Made by a program: the position numbers and the translations under genes. The notes beneath the pieces were generated by a model. It had not been told where the DNA came from and ran no database searches. It was given only the letters and a program-made list of their open reading frames with translations. A stretch of 42,613 nucleotides of DNA from assembly GCA_018065035.1 (NCBI GenBank), contig JAGHUC010000067.1:1-42613 (forward strand), given 5' to 3'. This document shows, one piece after another, positions 17,639 to 26,673 of this stretch (position 1 is the first letter of the stretch; every line of letters starts with the position of its first letter). Source of the DNA: Candidatus Egerieousia equi (GTDB lineage Bacteria; Bacteroidota; Bacteroidia; Bacteroidales; UBA932).

Positions 17639-18082
17639 CTACCAGGATAATGTGACAAGGCGTGTGCCGTCAGGCTCCACTGTTATTTCAACCCTGTTGA
17701 CATCTTCGGGAAGTATGCTTTCAATTTTCTCAGACCACTCCATGAAGCAGAGACCGTTGCCGCCAAAATATTCGTCTATGCCAATGTCGTATGCCTCCTT
17801 GATGGATTTGATCCTGTAGAAATCGAAATGGTAGATAGGAAAGCCTTTTGCGCTCCTGTACTCGTTTACAATGGTGAATGTAGGACTGTTCACATCGTCC
17901 TCCGCCCCCAGTGCGCTGCAGAGAGCCTTGATGAAAGTTGTCTTGCCGGCTCCCATCCTGCCGAAAAATGCAAAGACATTGCTCTGGGATGAACAACTGG
18001 ACACATAATCAATAAACTCCTGCGCGCAGGAGTTTATTGTATCCAGTGATTTTATTTCAAAAGTTTTTATGTTTTTCTCCAT
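17639..18082 (-). CDS. tsaE: tRNA threonylcarbamoyladenosine biosynthesis ATPase TsaE
   Basis: The 147-residue protein has the Walker A GRMGAGKTT (41–49), the family-specific SPTFTIVNEY, HFDFYRI and CFMEWSEKI blocks, all typical of TsaE. With TsaB and TsaD it transfers threonylcarbamoyl to A37 of ANN-decoding tRNAs; the precursor is made by TsaC, whose gene is also in this window (26666–27238). It is the distal gene of a minus-strand operon, 12 bases after the DUF4270 gene. Confidence 0.95.
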   Translation of the reverse strand: MEKNIKTFEIKSLDTINSCAQEFIDYVSSCSSQSNVFAFFGRMGAGKTTFIKALCSALGAEDDVNSPTFTIVNEYRSAKGFPIYHFDFYRIKSIKEAYDIGIDEYFGGNGLCFMEWSEKIESILPEDVNRVEITVEPDGTRLVTLSW

Positions 18083-18094
18083 TGTAAAATCCGC

Positions 18095-19525
18095 TTATTC
18101 TTCTGTTGTAGAATAAACAATTTCCATTGTTGGCTTCCTTGAGGCCTTGAGGCCGTTCACATTGCATTGAGCCTGGGAGAAACTGTTTGTGGAAGTAGTC
18201 TTTGTACCGGTGCTGGCATCAGTCACCTGAAGGTAAGGCCCGAGCCAGATATCATATTCCATGTTATCTTTTATTTCCTGGGCGCTCCTTCTTACAAAAG
18301 CCTGTACGGTTGAGGTCATATCAAAGATATAAGCCTTTTGCAGCCTGTTCAAATCTCCCATAGGATTGTTTGAGGACTCATAATCGTCCGTAGGGTAATA
18401 ATAACGATATTTCTTGGAATCACTCGTAAAAACCCTGTGCATTGGGAACAGACTCTGCGGGCAGGTATATTTCAACTCATCTTCATCCTCAGGCATATTG
18501 AAAGGGATGCTTACTCTGGCCCTTGAAATGATGACCTGTCTGGACTCTATCCCTTTTGACCTTATCCAATTGTCAATGTATTTTTTCAGTTTGTTTCTGT
18601 CTATGAACGGCAGAACTCCGCCGAAACTCTGTACTGGTATGGATTCAACCTGCTCATTGTCATTTTCAAGGTGCTTGCTTTCAAATGAAGAAGAGTTCAC
18701 GGAATAATAGTTGCCGGCATACAAGACAATTGTGGAGTCCCTCCTGCCCAGTCCCTGAGCCCAGGTTGGTATATATGTGTATTTGAGATAAATGGCTGCA
18801 TCGGTCTGATTGAAGAGATTGATTCTTCCGCCCTTGTCCTTATCCGCCGATGAGGACGAACACTTGAAATATAATCCTTTATGATTGCTGAGGAAGTGTA
18901 CGAGGGAATCAAGTTCAAGCCTGCTTGCTTCAAGGTATTCCTGACCAAGGGCCGGATCCAGCTGAATTCTCAAAGTGTCCTCTCCCATATATGTGACAGG
19001 ACCGAAAATGTTGAGTTTTTCAGTGCTGTAGTCACCTGGACGCAGTGAATTGTTGTAAACAAGGTTCGAGTCAATGCTTACTTTCATCCTGTAAACGTCT
19101 ATGGTCTGCGAAACTGACTCCTGATCTTTCTTGAGGACTATTTTGTTGGAACTGAGATTCGTGGCTGTCTGCGTCATGTCTGTAATAGGTATCTCCACAT
19201 GGATGCTCACAATCTTCGGCTCCTGCCCGAAAGACAGTCCGGCAGTTGACGGGCAGAACTCGAGTGAGGCTGAAAATTCGGATTTGCCATATTCCTCCGA
19301 TTTAAGTTCTCCAAGGGCCATGAAAGTGGATGAAACGGCCTGGATACTGTCTGCCATTCTGCACTGCAATGGAATCTCTATGGTGTCTGAATGCACCTTC
19401 ATGACCTGATCCTTAGGGATAAAGTCATAACCGAGCGATTTGTCCTGTGTAATGCAGCTGCATAAAAGTGCGGCGAAAGAAAGCAGCGCCGCAGCCATTT
19501 GGAAAATATTCCTCTTACTCTTCAT
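18095..19525 (-). CDS. DUF4270 family lipoprotein
   Basis: The 476-residue product has a lipoprotein signal with lipobox LCSC (Cys24) and the DUF4270 features SLGYDFIP near the mature N-terminus, a beta-rich body and a C-terminal TMEIVYSTTEE. The family is restricted to Bacteroidetes and predicted to lie at the outer membrane; its function is unknown. Its start overlaps the 3' end of the upstream GT5-like gene by 11 bases, so the two are translationally coupled, an association I recall in other Bacteroidetes genomes. Confidence 0.88.
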   Translation of the reverse strand: MKSKRNIFQMAAALLSFAALLCSCITQDKSLGYDFIPKDQVMKVHSDTIEIPLQCRMADSIQAVSSTFMALGELKSEEYGKSEFSASLEFCPSTAGLSFGQEPKIVSIHVEIPITDMTQTATNLSSNKIVLKKDQESVSQTIDVYRMKVSIDSNLVYNNSLRPGDYSTEKLNIFGPVTYMGEDTLRIQLDPALGQEYLEASRLELDSLVHFLSNHKGLYFKCSSSSADKDKGGRINLFNQTDAAIYLKYTYIPTWAQGLGRRDSTIVLYAGNYYSVNSSSFESKHLENDNEQVESIPVQSFGGVLPFIDRNKLKKYIDNWIRSKGIESRQVIISRARVSIPFNMPEDEDELKYTCPQSLFPMHRVFTSDSKKYRYYYPTDDYESSNNPMGDLNRLQKAYIFDMTSTVQAFVRRSAQEIKDNMEYDIWLGPYLQVTDASTGTKTTSTNSFSQAQCNVNGLKASRKPTMEIVYSTTEE

Positions 19526-20348
19526 CTGTTCCTATGATAGAATCAAAAAATCGGTTATACTCAATGACATATTCCTTCTCCTCCAGTCCTATCTCCTTGT
19601 AGGACAGTACAGGAAGTGCGGAGTCAGCTACGGCTTTTTCAATCTCCGGGTGCAGATTGCTGCTTCCGTAAATAATTCCGTCTGAATACTGTATAGCCAA
19701 TCTTGCAAGATTTATGCCATTCGCCTGTTCGAGTTTGTCAATGTCCTTGTTCTTTACTCCGGGCATAAGGATGTTTGACTTGAAATCCTGCTCAAGAGTG
19801 AATGTCGGATCCTCATCGTAAAGCGAAAGGATGATTTTGCTGTCTGAAAATATAGGGTCGTTCTTATAGGCTTTTTTAAGATACAGAGGGAGAAGGTGTG
19901 AAAGCCATCCGTTGCAATGGATTATGTCAGGCTTCCACCTGAGTTTCTTTACGGTTTCAAGAACGCCACGTGCAAAGAACACGGCCCTCTGCCCGTTGTC
20001 CTCGAAGAACTTTCCGTCTGCATCACAGTACATTGCTTTCCTGCGGAAGTAATCCTCGTTGTCTATGAAATAAACCTGCATCCTGGCTGCCGTGATTGAA
20101 GCCACCTTTATTACAAGCGGACGGTCAATGTCGTTCACAACAATGTTGAGTCCGGAAAGACGTATCACCTCGTGAAGCTGGTTCCGTCTTTCGTTTATGC
20201 AGCCATATCTTGGCATGAAAGAGCGGATTTCCTTGCCTTGCTCAAGTATGCCCTGAGGCAGATATCTGCCTATTATGCTCTGCTGGGTCTGCTGAACATA
20301 AGGCATTATTTCCGAGTTCACGAATAATACTCTTTTAGGCTCTTTCAT
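19515..20348 (-). CDS. Glycogen/starch synthase-like protein, GT5 N-terminal domain only
   Basis: The 277-residue product matches the N-terminal Rossmann domain of GT5 glycogen synthases: LFVNSEIMPYV, the region DIIHCNGWLSHLLPLYLK (the usual HCHDW site) and SLYDEDPTF. The C-terminal GT-B domain that binds the nucleotide sugar is absent, and the usual KTGG motif after the SExxP segment is replaced by QQTQ (residues 19–22). It is unlikely to make glycogen alone. Similar short proteins recur in Bacteroidetes next to DUF4270 genes, so this is probably a conserved, repurposed family rather than a broken gene. It is the first gene of the operon with DUF4270 and tsaE. Confidence 0.78.
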   Translation of the reverse strand: MKEPKRVLFVNSEIMPYVQQTQQSIIGRYLPQGILEQGKEIRSFMPRYGCINERRNQLHEVIRLSGLNIVVNDIDRPLVIKVASITAARMQVYFIDNEDYFRRKAMYCDADGKFFEDNGQRAVFFARGVLETVKKLRWKPDIIHCNGWLSHLLPLYLKKAYKNDPIFSDSKIILSLYDEDPTFTLEQDFKSNILMPGVKNKDIDKLEQANGINLARLAIQYSDGIIYGSSNLHPEIEKAVADSALPVLSYKEIGLEEKEYVIEYNRFFDSIIGTDEE

Positions 20349-20367
20349 AATACAACATTTTACAACG

Positions 20368-20375
20368 CAAATATA
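20368..20375 (-). promoter_or_regulatory. -7 promoter element of the GT5-like/DUF4270/tsaE operon
   Basis: TATATTTG on the minus strand matches TAnnTTTG and lies 20 bases before the start codon at 20348. It is divergent from the ftsX -7 box in an extremely AT-rich 85-base gap. Confidence 0.5.
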
Positions 20376-20416
20376 ATAAAAATATTTTTAACAATTTTTT
20401 TTTAGCTTTTTTTATA

Positions 20417-20424
20417 TACCTTTG
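20417..20424 (+). promoter_or_regulatory. -7 promoter element of the ftsX operon
   Basis: TACCTTTG is an exact TAnnTTTG match, with a T-run at the -33 position. The transcription start would be near 20431, only a few bases before ATG 20434, so the ftsX message may be nearly leaderless. The in-frame TTG at 20422 lies within this box and cannot be the start. Confidence 0.55.
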
Positions 20425-20433
20425 AGATTTAAT

Positions 20434-21312
20434 ATGTCCATTTCGCAAAGAAATATTATAGGGAAAAGGTTGGTGAAATCATACTTGTCCTCAATCGTGA
20501 GCATAAGCATGGTGCTTCTCATTGCCGGTTTCTTTGCGCTCCTTGTAGTGAACGCCAGATCTGTAAGCAATTATTTCAAGGAGAACGTCAGGATATCCGT
20601 TATTCTCAAGTCAAGTATCGAGCAGGAGCCTGCAAGACTTTTCTACGACAGTTTGAGCCGACTGCCTTATATCAAGGCTGCTGACTTCATATCTAAGGAG
20701 GATGGAACACGCCAGATGGAGGAGATGCTGGGTTCTGATTTCCTGGAGATTTTCCAGAGCAACCCCATACCGGTATCCATTGACCTGAGGGTTGACGCTG
20801 CGCATTTCAACAAGGACAGCATAGAGGCAATAAGCAGCAGGCTTGAACTGAAGCCTTGCGTGGATGAAGTGGTTTACAAGAATTCCGTTGTTGAGGCCAT
20901 CAATGAGAACATAGAGAAGATAGCGTGGGTGATGCTGGCCTTCATTGCAGTGCTTCTTTTCCTTGCCCTGGTGCTGATAAACAATACGGTAAGGCTGAAT
21001 ATTTACGCCAAGAGGTTCTCAATATACACAATGCGTCTGGTTGGTGCCAGGAACTCCTATATAATGAAACCTTTCCTGTGGAAAGCTGTTCTGCAGGGCT
21101 TTGTATCAGGCCTGATCGCAGATTCGGTCCTCGTACTGCTCCTGTGGTATATGGAGCGCAATTATTCAAGGATATTCAGTGCATTGTCAACCAGTCTCAG
21201 TGCTTATGTCCTGGCCGGGGTTGTCCTTTGCGGCATATTGATATGTGTGGTATGCACATATATTGTTGTTGGAAAAATGTCATCAATGGAAAACGATGAC
21301 CTTTATGTATAA
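20434..21312 (+). CDS. ftsX: Cell division protein FtsX
   Basis: The 292-residue product has the FtsX plan: one N-terminal transmembrane helix (about 20–43), a periplasmic domain of about 110 residues, then three C-terminal helices of the FtsX/MacB permease type, with the coupling stretch RFSIYTMRLVGARNSYIMKPFLWKA. FtsX pairs with the ATPase FtsE and activates septal peptidoglycan hydrolases; ftsE is not in the window, which is common in Bacteroidetes, where it is encoded elsewhere. It heads an operon with DUF3098, uppP and the LpxH-like gene, linking division with envelope lipid metabolism. Confidence 0.9.
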   Translation: MSISQRNIIGKRLVKSYLSSIVSISMVLLIAGFFALLVVNARSVSNYFKENVRISVILKSSIEQEPARLFYDSLSRLPYIKAADFISKEDGTRQMEEMLGSDFLEIFQSNPIPVSIDLRVDAAHFNKDSIEAISSRLELKPCVDEVVYKNSVVEAINENIEKIAWVMLAFIAVLLFLALVLINNTVRLNIYAKRFSIYTMRLVGARNSYIMKPFLWKAVLQGFVSGLIADSVLVLLLWYMERNYSRIFSALSTSLSAYVLAGVVLCGILICVVCTYIVVGKMSSMENDDLYV

Positions 21313-21328
21313 TTCAAAATTCAGGAAT

Positions 21329-21595
21329 ATGGATAAATCAAAAGATAAGATTCAGCTTGAGGATAATTCCGGGAAGATGGCTCTGCCTATGAGAAACATA
21401 AAACTTATAGTCATTGGCTTTGCAGTGCTTGTCCTGGGATATTTGCTCATGGTTGGCGGTGGTACCGACAATCCTGAAGTGTTCAGCTGGGATATGTTCA
21501 GTTTCAGGAGACTTGTTCTTGCACCTGTAATCATTCTGGCAGGAATAGTTCTGGAAATAGTTGCGGCGGTCAAGATTTTCAAGAAAGATAAATAA
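21329..21595 (+). CDS. DUF3098 small membrane protein
   Basis: The 88-residue product has two transmembrane helices (about residues 25–43 and 62–82) separated by the loop [19 protein letters not shown], which is characteristic of DUF3098. The function is unknown. It lies between ftsX and uppP, the order seen across Bacteroidetes. ATG 21329 is preceded by CAGGAA and begins after the ftsX stop; longer in-frame versions would overlap ftsX. Confidence 0.85.
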   Translation: MDKSKDKIQLEDNSGKMALPMRNIKLIVIGFAVLVLGYLLMVGGGTDNPEVFSWDMFSFRRLVLAPVIILAGIVLEIVAAVKIFKKDK

Positions 21596-21603
21596 CAAGG
21601 GAT

Positions 21604-22422
21604 ATGGACAATTTGCAGGCTTTGATTCTTGGATTGATTCAGGGACTTACGGAATTTCTCCCTGTAAGCAGCAGCGGACATCTCACAATAGGCAAGGCGT
21701 TGTTCGGTATGGAAACAGGGGATCTTTCCTTTGAAGTTGCAGTTCATGCCGCAACGGTGCTCGCCACTATTCTGGCATTCAGGAAGGAGATAGCGGAATT
21801 GCTTTGCGGCTTGTTCAAGTTCAAATACAATTCCCAGACCGATTACATTGCAAAGATCATTGTATCGATGATTCCTGTTGGAATAGTAGGCGTTTTCTTC
21901 AAGGACGCAGTGGAGTCCATATTCGGCGAAGGTGTGGCGGTGGTAGGTATCATGCTTGCCCTTACAGCAGCACTGCTTTGCATAAGCGAACTTTCAATGC
22001 GTTCAGCGGCAAGAAGAAATACCGCCAATGATAACAATGAAGGCAGAAGCATAGGATTCAAGGAGGCATTCATCATTGGATGTGCTCAGGCCATTGCGGT
22101 GCTTCCGGGCCTGTCAAGAAGCGGCAGCACAATTGCAACGGGACTCATATTGGGCGTGAAGAAATCCGAAGTGGCGAAATTCTCATTCCTGATGGTCATA
22201 GTTCCTATTCTTGGAGAAGCATTCCTTGATCTTGTGGGCGGTGATTTCAGTGCATCATCAATTGGAGCAATGCCGCTTATAATAGGATTCGTAGCTGCGT
22301 TCATAAGCGGATACGCCGCCTGCAAATGGATGATAAGCATTGTGCGCAAGGCTCATCTCTGGGGATTCGCAATCTACTGTGCAATTGTTGGTTCTATCTG
22401 CATAATAAGTTCAATACTGTAA
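21604..22422 (+). CDS. uppP: Undecaprenyl-diphosphatase UppP (BacA)
   Basis: The 272-residue integral membrane protein carries both UppP signatures: [14 protein letters not shown] (residues 14–27, including Glu17 and His26) and PGLSRSGST (168–176, including Arg172). It dephosphorylates undecaprenyl diphosphate to recycle the lipid carrier for peptidoglycan and surface polysaccharides and confers bacitracin tolerance. The gene follows DUF3098 by 8 bases, and its TAA overlaps the next ATG (TAATG). Confidence 0.97.
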   Translation: MDNLQALILGLIQGLTEFLPVSSSGHLTIGKALFGMETGDLSFEVAVHAATVLATILAFRKEIAELLCGLFKFKYNSQTDYIAKIIVSMIPVGIVGVFFKDAVESIFGEGVAVVGIMLALTAALLCISELSMRSAARRNTANDNNEGRSIGFKEAFIIGCAQAIAVLPGLSRSGSTIATGLILGVKKSEVAKFSFLMVIVPILGEAFLDLVGGDFSASSIGAMPLIIGFVAAFISGYAACKWMISIVRKAHLWGFAIYCAIVGSICIISSIL

Positions 22423-23162
22423 TGGAACTGTACTATTTCATATCGGATGTCCATCTTGGCCTGAGATACGGCAACTGGCAGGAACGTGAAAAATATTTCG
22501 CGGACTTTCTGCTTGCCCTGCCCGAACAGACAAAGGAACTGTTCCTTCTTGGTGACATCTTTGACTTCTGGTATGAATACGAGCATGTGATTCCTTGCGG
22601 ATACACGCGCACGCTTGGAGCGTTCGCCGCACTGCGGGACCGCGGTGTAAAGATTCATTTCTTCAACGGCAACCACGATATCTGGACCTACAGGTATTTT
22701 CAGAAGGAGCTCGGTTTCATAATGGAGCCCCAGCCATCGCTGTATAATATATGCGGGAAAACATTCGTGCTGGGTCATGGCGATGATGTTGAGAAGAAAG
22801 ACAAGGGCTATCAGGCGCTTCAGTGGATATTCAAAAGCAAGTTCATCCAGTTCCTTTTCAGCATGCTGCATCCTTGGATCGCCTTCAGTTTCGGCCTGAG
22901 CTGGAGCAAGCACAACCGCCTTGCAAAGTCCGGCAATTCATATAGTTTTGACTGCTCAAGGGAGCCTCTTTACAAGTTCTGCGTGAATTATGCAAAACGC
23001 GAAGGAGCACCTGACAACTTCATATTCGGGCATTTCCACTCACCAACGGATGTCAGGATGTCTGAATGCGGTTCCCGCTTCATGATACTTGGAGACTGGA
23101 TTCACAACCCATCCTACTTGGTTTTCAACGGGGAGGAACTGCGCTACGAGCGTCTGAAATAA
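22422..23162 (+). CDS. UDP-2,3-diacylglucosamine diphosphatase-like metallophosphoesterase (LpxH-like)
   Basis: The 246-residue product has the calcineurin-type metal ligands of the LpxH group: SDVHLG (Asp9, His11), LGDIFDFW (Asp45), NGNHD (Asn84, His85), GHGDD and a final GHFHSP. The LpxH-type loop FDFWYEYEHVIP supports this group over general phosphodiesterases. LpxH cleaves UDP-2,3-diacylglucosamine to lipid X in lipid A synthesis at the inner membrane. ATG 22422 shares a base with the uppP stop, so the two are coupled. Confidence 0.88.
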   Translation: MELYYFISDVHLGLRYGNWQEREKYFADFLLALPEQTKELFLLGDIFDFWYEYEHVIPCGYTRTLGAFAALRDRGVKIHFFNGNHDIWTYRYFQKELGFIMEPQPSLYNICGKTFVLGHGDDVEKKDKGYQALQWIFKSKFIQFLFSMLHPWIAFSFGLSWSKHNRLAKSGNSYSFDCSREPLYKFCVNYAKREGAPDNFIFGHFHSPTDVRMSECGSRFMILGDWIHNPSYLVFNGEELRYERLK

Positions 23163-23166
23163 TCTA

Positions 23167-24759
23167 TTATAGGCTGTTGCTCTCACAGAACCTGAACTGA
23201 AGCGCCGTGGAGAGATCCGGAACGCTTATACTCTCATGACCGTGCAGGTCGGCAACAGTCCTGGCAACCTTCAAGCATCTTGTATACGCCCGCGGGCTGA
23301 GCAGGCCCTTTGTTGAAACAGCACGCATCAATTCCTTCCCTTCCTTGTTCAAAGTACAGTATTTCAGTATATCTCCGCTGGTCATGGAACCGTTGGAACA
23401 ATTCAAACGGCCGAATCTGCGATACTGAATCTTTGCAGCGTCAAGCACTCGCAAGGCAACTGCCGCACTTGACTCCGAACAAGGTTCCGATGAAAGGACG
23501 CTGGTGTCCTTGAACTGCTTGAGGACGAGATTAAGATCGATTCTATCGAGCAGAGGACCGGAAATGCGGCTTCTGTAACGAAGTATCCTGGACGATGAGC
23601 ACACGCACCTGTTGCCGTCTTCGTACAGATAGCCACAAGGGCAGGGATTCGTTGCTGCCACGAGTATGAAATTGGCAGGATATGAGAACTTCTGTTTCAC
23701 ACGGCTGACCTGAATCTTCTTCTCCTCCAGGGGCTGACGCAGAAGTTCAAGCGTGTCTCTTCTGAATTCCGCAAGTTCATCGAGGAACAGGACACCATTG
23801 CTGGCCAGTGAAATCTCCCCGGGCATCCCGTCCCAACCACCACCTGCAAGCGACTGGTTTGTAATTGAACTGTGAGGAGCCCTGAATGGTCTTTTCAACA
23901 TATTGCCGCCCAGATTCCCATACATCCCGCAAATTGAATAGATACGCCCGGTCTCCATTGCCTGACTATAGGTCATTGGTGGCAGTATTGTTGGGAGCGC
24001 CGAGGCCAGCATGCTCTTGCCGCACCCCGGACTGCCGGTAAAAAGTATGTTGTGACCTCCTGCAGCCGCTATTTCCAAAGCCAGCTTTGCCATATTCTGT
24101 CCCTTGACGTACGCAAGATCATTTTCAAACAGAGTTCCTTTCTCAAGCATGCCTCTGAGCATTTCTGCATGCTTGTCCCACTGGGCGATAGTCCCTGCTC
24201 CAGACTCTGCCATGGCCTCTCCGTTCACCAGAAAGCCATCAAGAGGGATTTCAGACTTCAATGCGGAAAGAAGTTCGTCAAGCGTGTTCAAGCCATACAC
24301 TGCAACATCCCGCACCGCCACACACTCCCTTGCACATTCGGCTGGAAAGATGCACCCTTTGAATCCATGCGCCGCCGCATCCGCAGCTATTGCCAGAGCT
24401 CCGTTGAAATGCCGCAGCGAACCATCCAGTGCAAGTTCTCCCATCACAATGTACCCCGACAGGTCAAGAACAGGTTCCAGCTGACCGCTGGCTGCAAGGA
24501 TTCCTGCGGTGATTCCCAGATCGAAACCAGTCCCGGCCTTCTTCAAATCCGCAGGAGCCAGATTCACCACCACCCTCTTCCCTGGAATCTTATATCCATA
24601 ATGATGCAGGGCGCTCATTATCCTGTGCTGGCTTTCCCTTACCGCATTGTCTGGCAAGCCTACAACTACGTAGGCCATTCCGGGCGTCACATCCACCTCG
24701 ATGGTTACAGGTATTGTATCAATACCCAGACAGCTTGCCCCAAAAACTTTGTACAGCAT
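23167..24759 (-). CDS. comM: YifB/ComM family Mg-chelatase-like AAA+ ATPase
   Basis: The 530-residue product has an N-terminal Lon-protease-like domain (about 1–170), then a Mg-chelatase AAA+ domain with Walker A GSPGCGKS (242–249), Walker B GVLFLDELAEF and sensor NPCPCGY, and a C-terminal Mg-chelatase-type domain (LSPRAYTRCLKVARTVADL). ComM is a hexameric helicase that promotes branch migration during natural transformation in gamma-proteobacteria; the role in Bacteroidetes is inferred. It converges with the LpxH-like gene with 4 bases between stops, and its upstream region is shared with the acyltransferase gene. Confidence 0.92.
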   Translation of the reverse strand: MLYKVFGASCLGIDTIPVTIEVDVTPGMAYVVVGLPDNAVRESQHRIMSALHHYGYKIPGKRVVVNLAPADLKKAGTGFDLGITAGILAASGQLEPVLDLSGYIVMGELALDGSLRHFNGALAIAADAAAHGFKGCIFPAECARECVAVRDVAVYGLNTLDELLSALKSEIPLDGFLVNGEAMAESGAGTIAQWDKHAEMLRGMLEKGTLFENDLAYVKGQNMAKLALEIAAAGGHNILFTGSPGCGKSMLASALPTILPPMTYSQAMETGRIYSICGMYGNLGGNMLKRPFRAPHSSITNQSLAGGGWDGMPGEISLASNGVLFLDELAEFRRDTLELLRQPLEEKKIQVSRVKQKFSYPANFILVAATNPCPCGYLYEDGNRCVCSSSRILRYRSRISGPLLDRIDLNLVLKQFKDTSVLSSEPCSESSAAVALRVLDAAKIQYRRFGRLNCSNGSMTSGDILKYCTLNKEGKELMRAVSTKGLLSPRAYTRCLKVARTVADLHGHESISVPDLSTALQFRFCESNSL

Positions 24760-24895
24760 GATCTTTCAATGTTTAACTTGAACAAAGAAAAACATAAGAA
24801 CATGAACCAAGGTGATAGAACTGCAAAAAGTGCCGCTGAAATCAATTTTATATAAAATGCACTAATTTTTTGCAGAAAATACAGGATAAAATGGC

Positions 24896-24903
24896 TAATT
24901 TTG
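24896..24903 (+). promoter_or_regulatory. -7 promoter element of the NagX-like gene
   Basis: TAATTTTG matches TAnnTTTG. A TTTG-like -33 box is present but at a longer spacing (about 23 bases). The leader to ATG 24945 would be about 35 bases. Confidence 0.5.
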
Positions 24904-24944
24904 AGTCTTTGAACATTAATTGATTCATATAGATTTTTTAAACC

Positions 24945-26165
24945 ATGAGCGAAATAAAAACGAACAGGTATGTAGCGCTTGACGTATTGCGCGGAATGAC
25001 AGTAGCCGGAATGATTCTGGTAAACAACCCGGGAAGCTGGAGCACGATTTTTCCACCATTGAGGCACGCTCCGTGGGTGGGATGCACACCAACCGACCTT
25101 GTATTCCCGTTCTTCCTGTTCGTGGTAGGAGCCGCCATGGCCTTCTCCTTTGCAAAATACAATGAAGGACTGAACAAGGTTTCTGTAAGGAAACTCGTGA
25201 AAAGAGGTATTCTGATCTTCCTTGTAGGCCTTGCCCTGAACGCTTTTCCATTCTACCCTGTCACTCAGGATCCCGAACTCAGCTTTGCTCAGAACTGGGC
25301 GAACTACTGGGAACATTTGAGAATATTCGGAGTGCTCCAGCGAATAGCAATGTGCTACATCGTAGGCGGATTTGTTGCCCTCTGGTTGCAGAAACCTAAG
25401 AAAATAATTCCTGCAATGGTGATTCTGGCATTGCTTCACTGCATAATACTCCTGCTCATAGGAAATTCAGCCGCACCTCTTGTAAATGGAGCACAGGGAG
25501 CTTTCTCACTTGCGGGCCAGGGTTCAGGAGCAATTGACATTTCACTTGTTGGAGAAAACCACGTATATCACGGATACGGTCCCGCATTCGATCCTGAAGG
25601 ACTGCTCGGAACACTTTCTGGTTCCTGCACACTGCTTCTTGGCTTCCTAATAGGTAACATAATAAGAAAGGCGGATAACAAGATCCTTGCCGTTGCAAAG
25701 CTCTATACCATTGCAGTATGCTGCCTTGGCGCAGGCCTGGTTGTTGGAATATGGTATCCTATCTGCAAGGCTTTGTGGACAGGTTCGTATGTCCTCTATG
25801 CAGGCGGATGGGCAATAATGATGCTCGCATTCTTCATTTACTTCATAGATGTGAAAGGAAAGGAGAAGGTCTTCACACCTTTCAAGGCTCTTGGCATGAA
25901 CCCGCTGTTCGCATTCGTGATGGCAGGCCTGTTCGCAAAGGTTCTTGGCAGAATAGTCCACTGGACCTCAACAGTAACACTGCCGGACGGCACTCTTGGC
26001 GAGAAGAGCTGGACAGCGCTGAGCTGGTTCTACAACAATGTATGCATTGCTATCGTAGGTGAAGGAAATGAAGTTTCATCTCTGATATATGCCTTGTGCT
26101 ACGTTGCCGTTTTCACACTGATGGCAATGGTTCTTTACAAGAAGAAAATAGTCATAAAACTGTAG
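24945..26165 (+). CDS. NagX/HGSNAT-like membrane acyltransferase (DUF5009/YeiB-type)
   Basis: The 406-residue product has about ten transmembrane helices. It opens with RYVALDVLRGMTVAGMILVNNPG, followed by HAPWVGCTPTDLVFPFFLFVVG and RIFGVLQRIAMCYI, the core blocks of the family that includes eukaryotic heparan-alpha-glucosaminide N-acetyltransferase and bacterial NagX. These proteins are thought to acetylate amino sugars across the membrane or take up GlcNAc-type substrates. The family histidine corresponds to HAPWVG. The following metallophosphoesterase gene starts directly at its stop (TAG then ATG). Confidence 0.85.
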   Translation: MSEIKTNRYVALDVLRGMTVAGMILVNNPGSWSTIFPPLRHAPWVGCTPTDLVFPFFLFVVGAAMAFSFAKYNEGLNKVSVRKLVKRGILIFLVGLALNAFPFYPVTQDPELSFAQNWANYWEHLRIFGVLQRIAMCYIVGGFVALWLQKPKKIIPAMVILALLHCIILLLIGNSAAPLVNGAQGAFSLAGQGSGAIDISLVGENHVYHGYGPAFDPEGLLGTLSGSCTLLLGFLIGNIIRKADNKILAVAKLYTIAVCCLGAGLVVGIWYPICKALWTGSYVLYAGGWAIMMLAFFIYFIDVKGKEKVFTPFKALGMNPLFAFVMAGLFAKVLGRIVHWTSTVTLPDGTLGEKSWTALSWFYNNVCIAIVGEGNEVSSLIYALCYVAVFTLMAMVLYKKKIVIKL

Positions 26166-26669
26166 ATGGCTTACATTGGTCTGATTTCCGACACTCACGG
26201 AACATTCGATGCTCCCTTGAAGGAATTTCTCAAGGACGTTGATGTTATATGGCATGCCGGTGATTTCGGCAACATTGAAACCGTTGATAACATAACTGCA
26301 TTCAAGCCTCTCATTGGGGCATACGGCAACTGTGACCCGCACACGGTGAGACTTGTGCATCCTGTCATGAGATATTTCCGCGTTGAGGAAAAGAAGGTTC
26401 TCATAACTCACATAGGAGGATTCCCTGGACATTATGACCGCTATGCACTCAGCCTGATAAATTCATACAAACCCGACATTTTCGTTTGCGGTCATTCGCA
26501 TATACTTCGTGTAATGAACGACAAACTGCACAATATGCTGGTGCTCAATCCCGGAGCGGCCGGAATACAAGGTTTCCACCAGGTAAGGACGGCCCTGAGA
26601 TTCAGGATTGAAGGCAATGAAATAAAAGATATGGAAGTCGGGGAATGGGAACGCAGGCTTGTGCTTTAA
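26166..26669 (+). CDS. YfcE/MJ0936-type metallophosphoesterase
   Basis: The 167-residue product has the ligands of the small calcineurin-like phosphodiesterases: ISDTHG, WHAGDFG, AYGNCD, LITHIGG and VCGHSH. Family members hydrolyse phosphodiesters such as bis-p-nitrophenyl phosphate or cyclic nucleotides; the natural substrate is unknown. It abuts the NagX-like gene without a gap and is probably translated by reinitiation. It overlaps tsaC tail-to-tail by four bases. Confidence 0.92.
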   Translation: MAYIGLISDTHGTFDAPLKEFLKDVDVIWHAGDFGNIETVDNITAFKPLIGAYGNCDPHTVRLVHPVMRYFRVEEKKVLITHIGGFPGHYDRYALSLINSYKPDIFVCGHSHILRVMNDKLHNMLVLNPGAAGIQGFHQVRTALRFRIEGNEIKDMEVGEWERRLVL

Positions 26670-26673
26670 GCAC
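26661..26673. repeat. Palindrome spanning both stop codons of convergent genes
   Basis: GTGCTTTAAGCAC is a 6-bp perfect inverted repeat around one central base and contains the TAA of the phosphoesterase (26667–26669) and that of tsaC (complement of 26666–26668). It is short for an efficient terminator. Confidence 0.4.

Noticed and set aside
23310..24855. Plus-strand frames antisense to the comM/yifB gene
   Set aside because: The comM frame has complete family motifs throughout; the opposing frames contain none and are coding-bias shadows.
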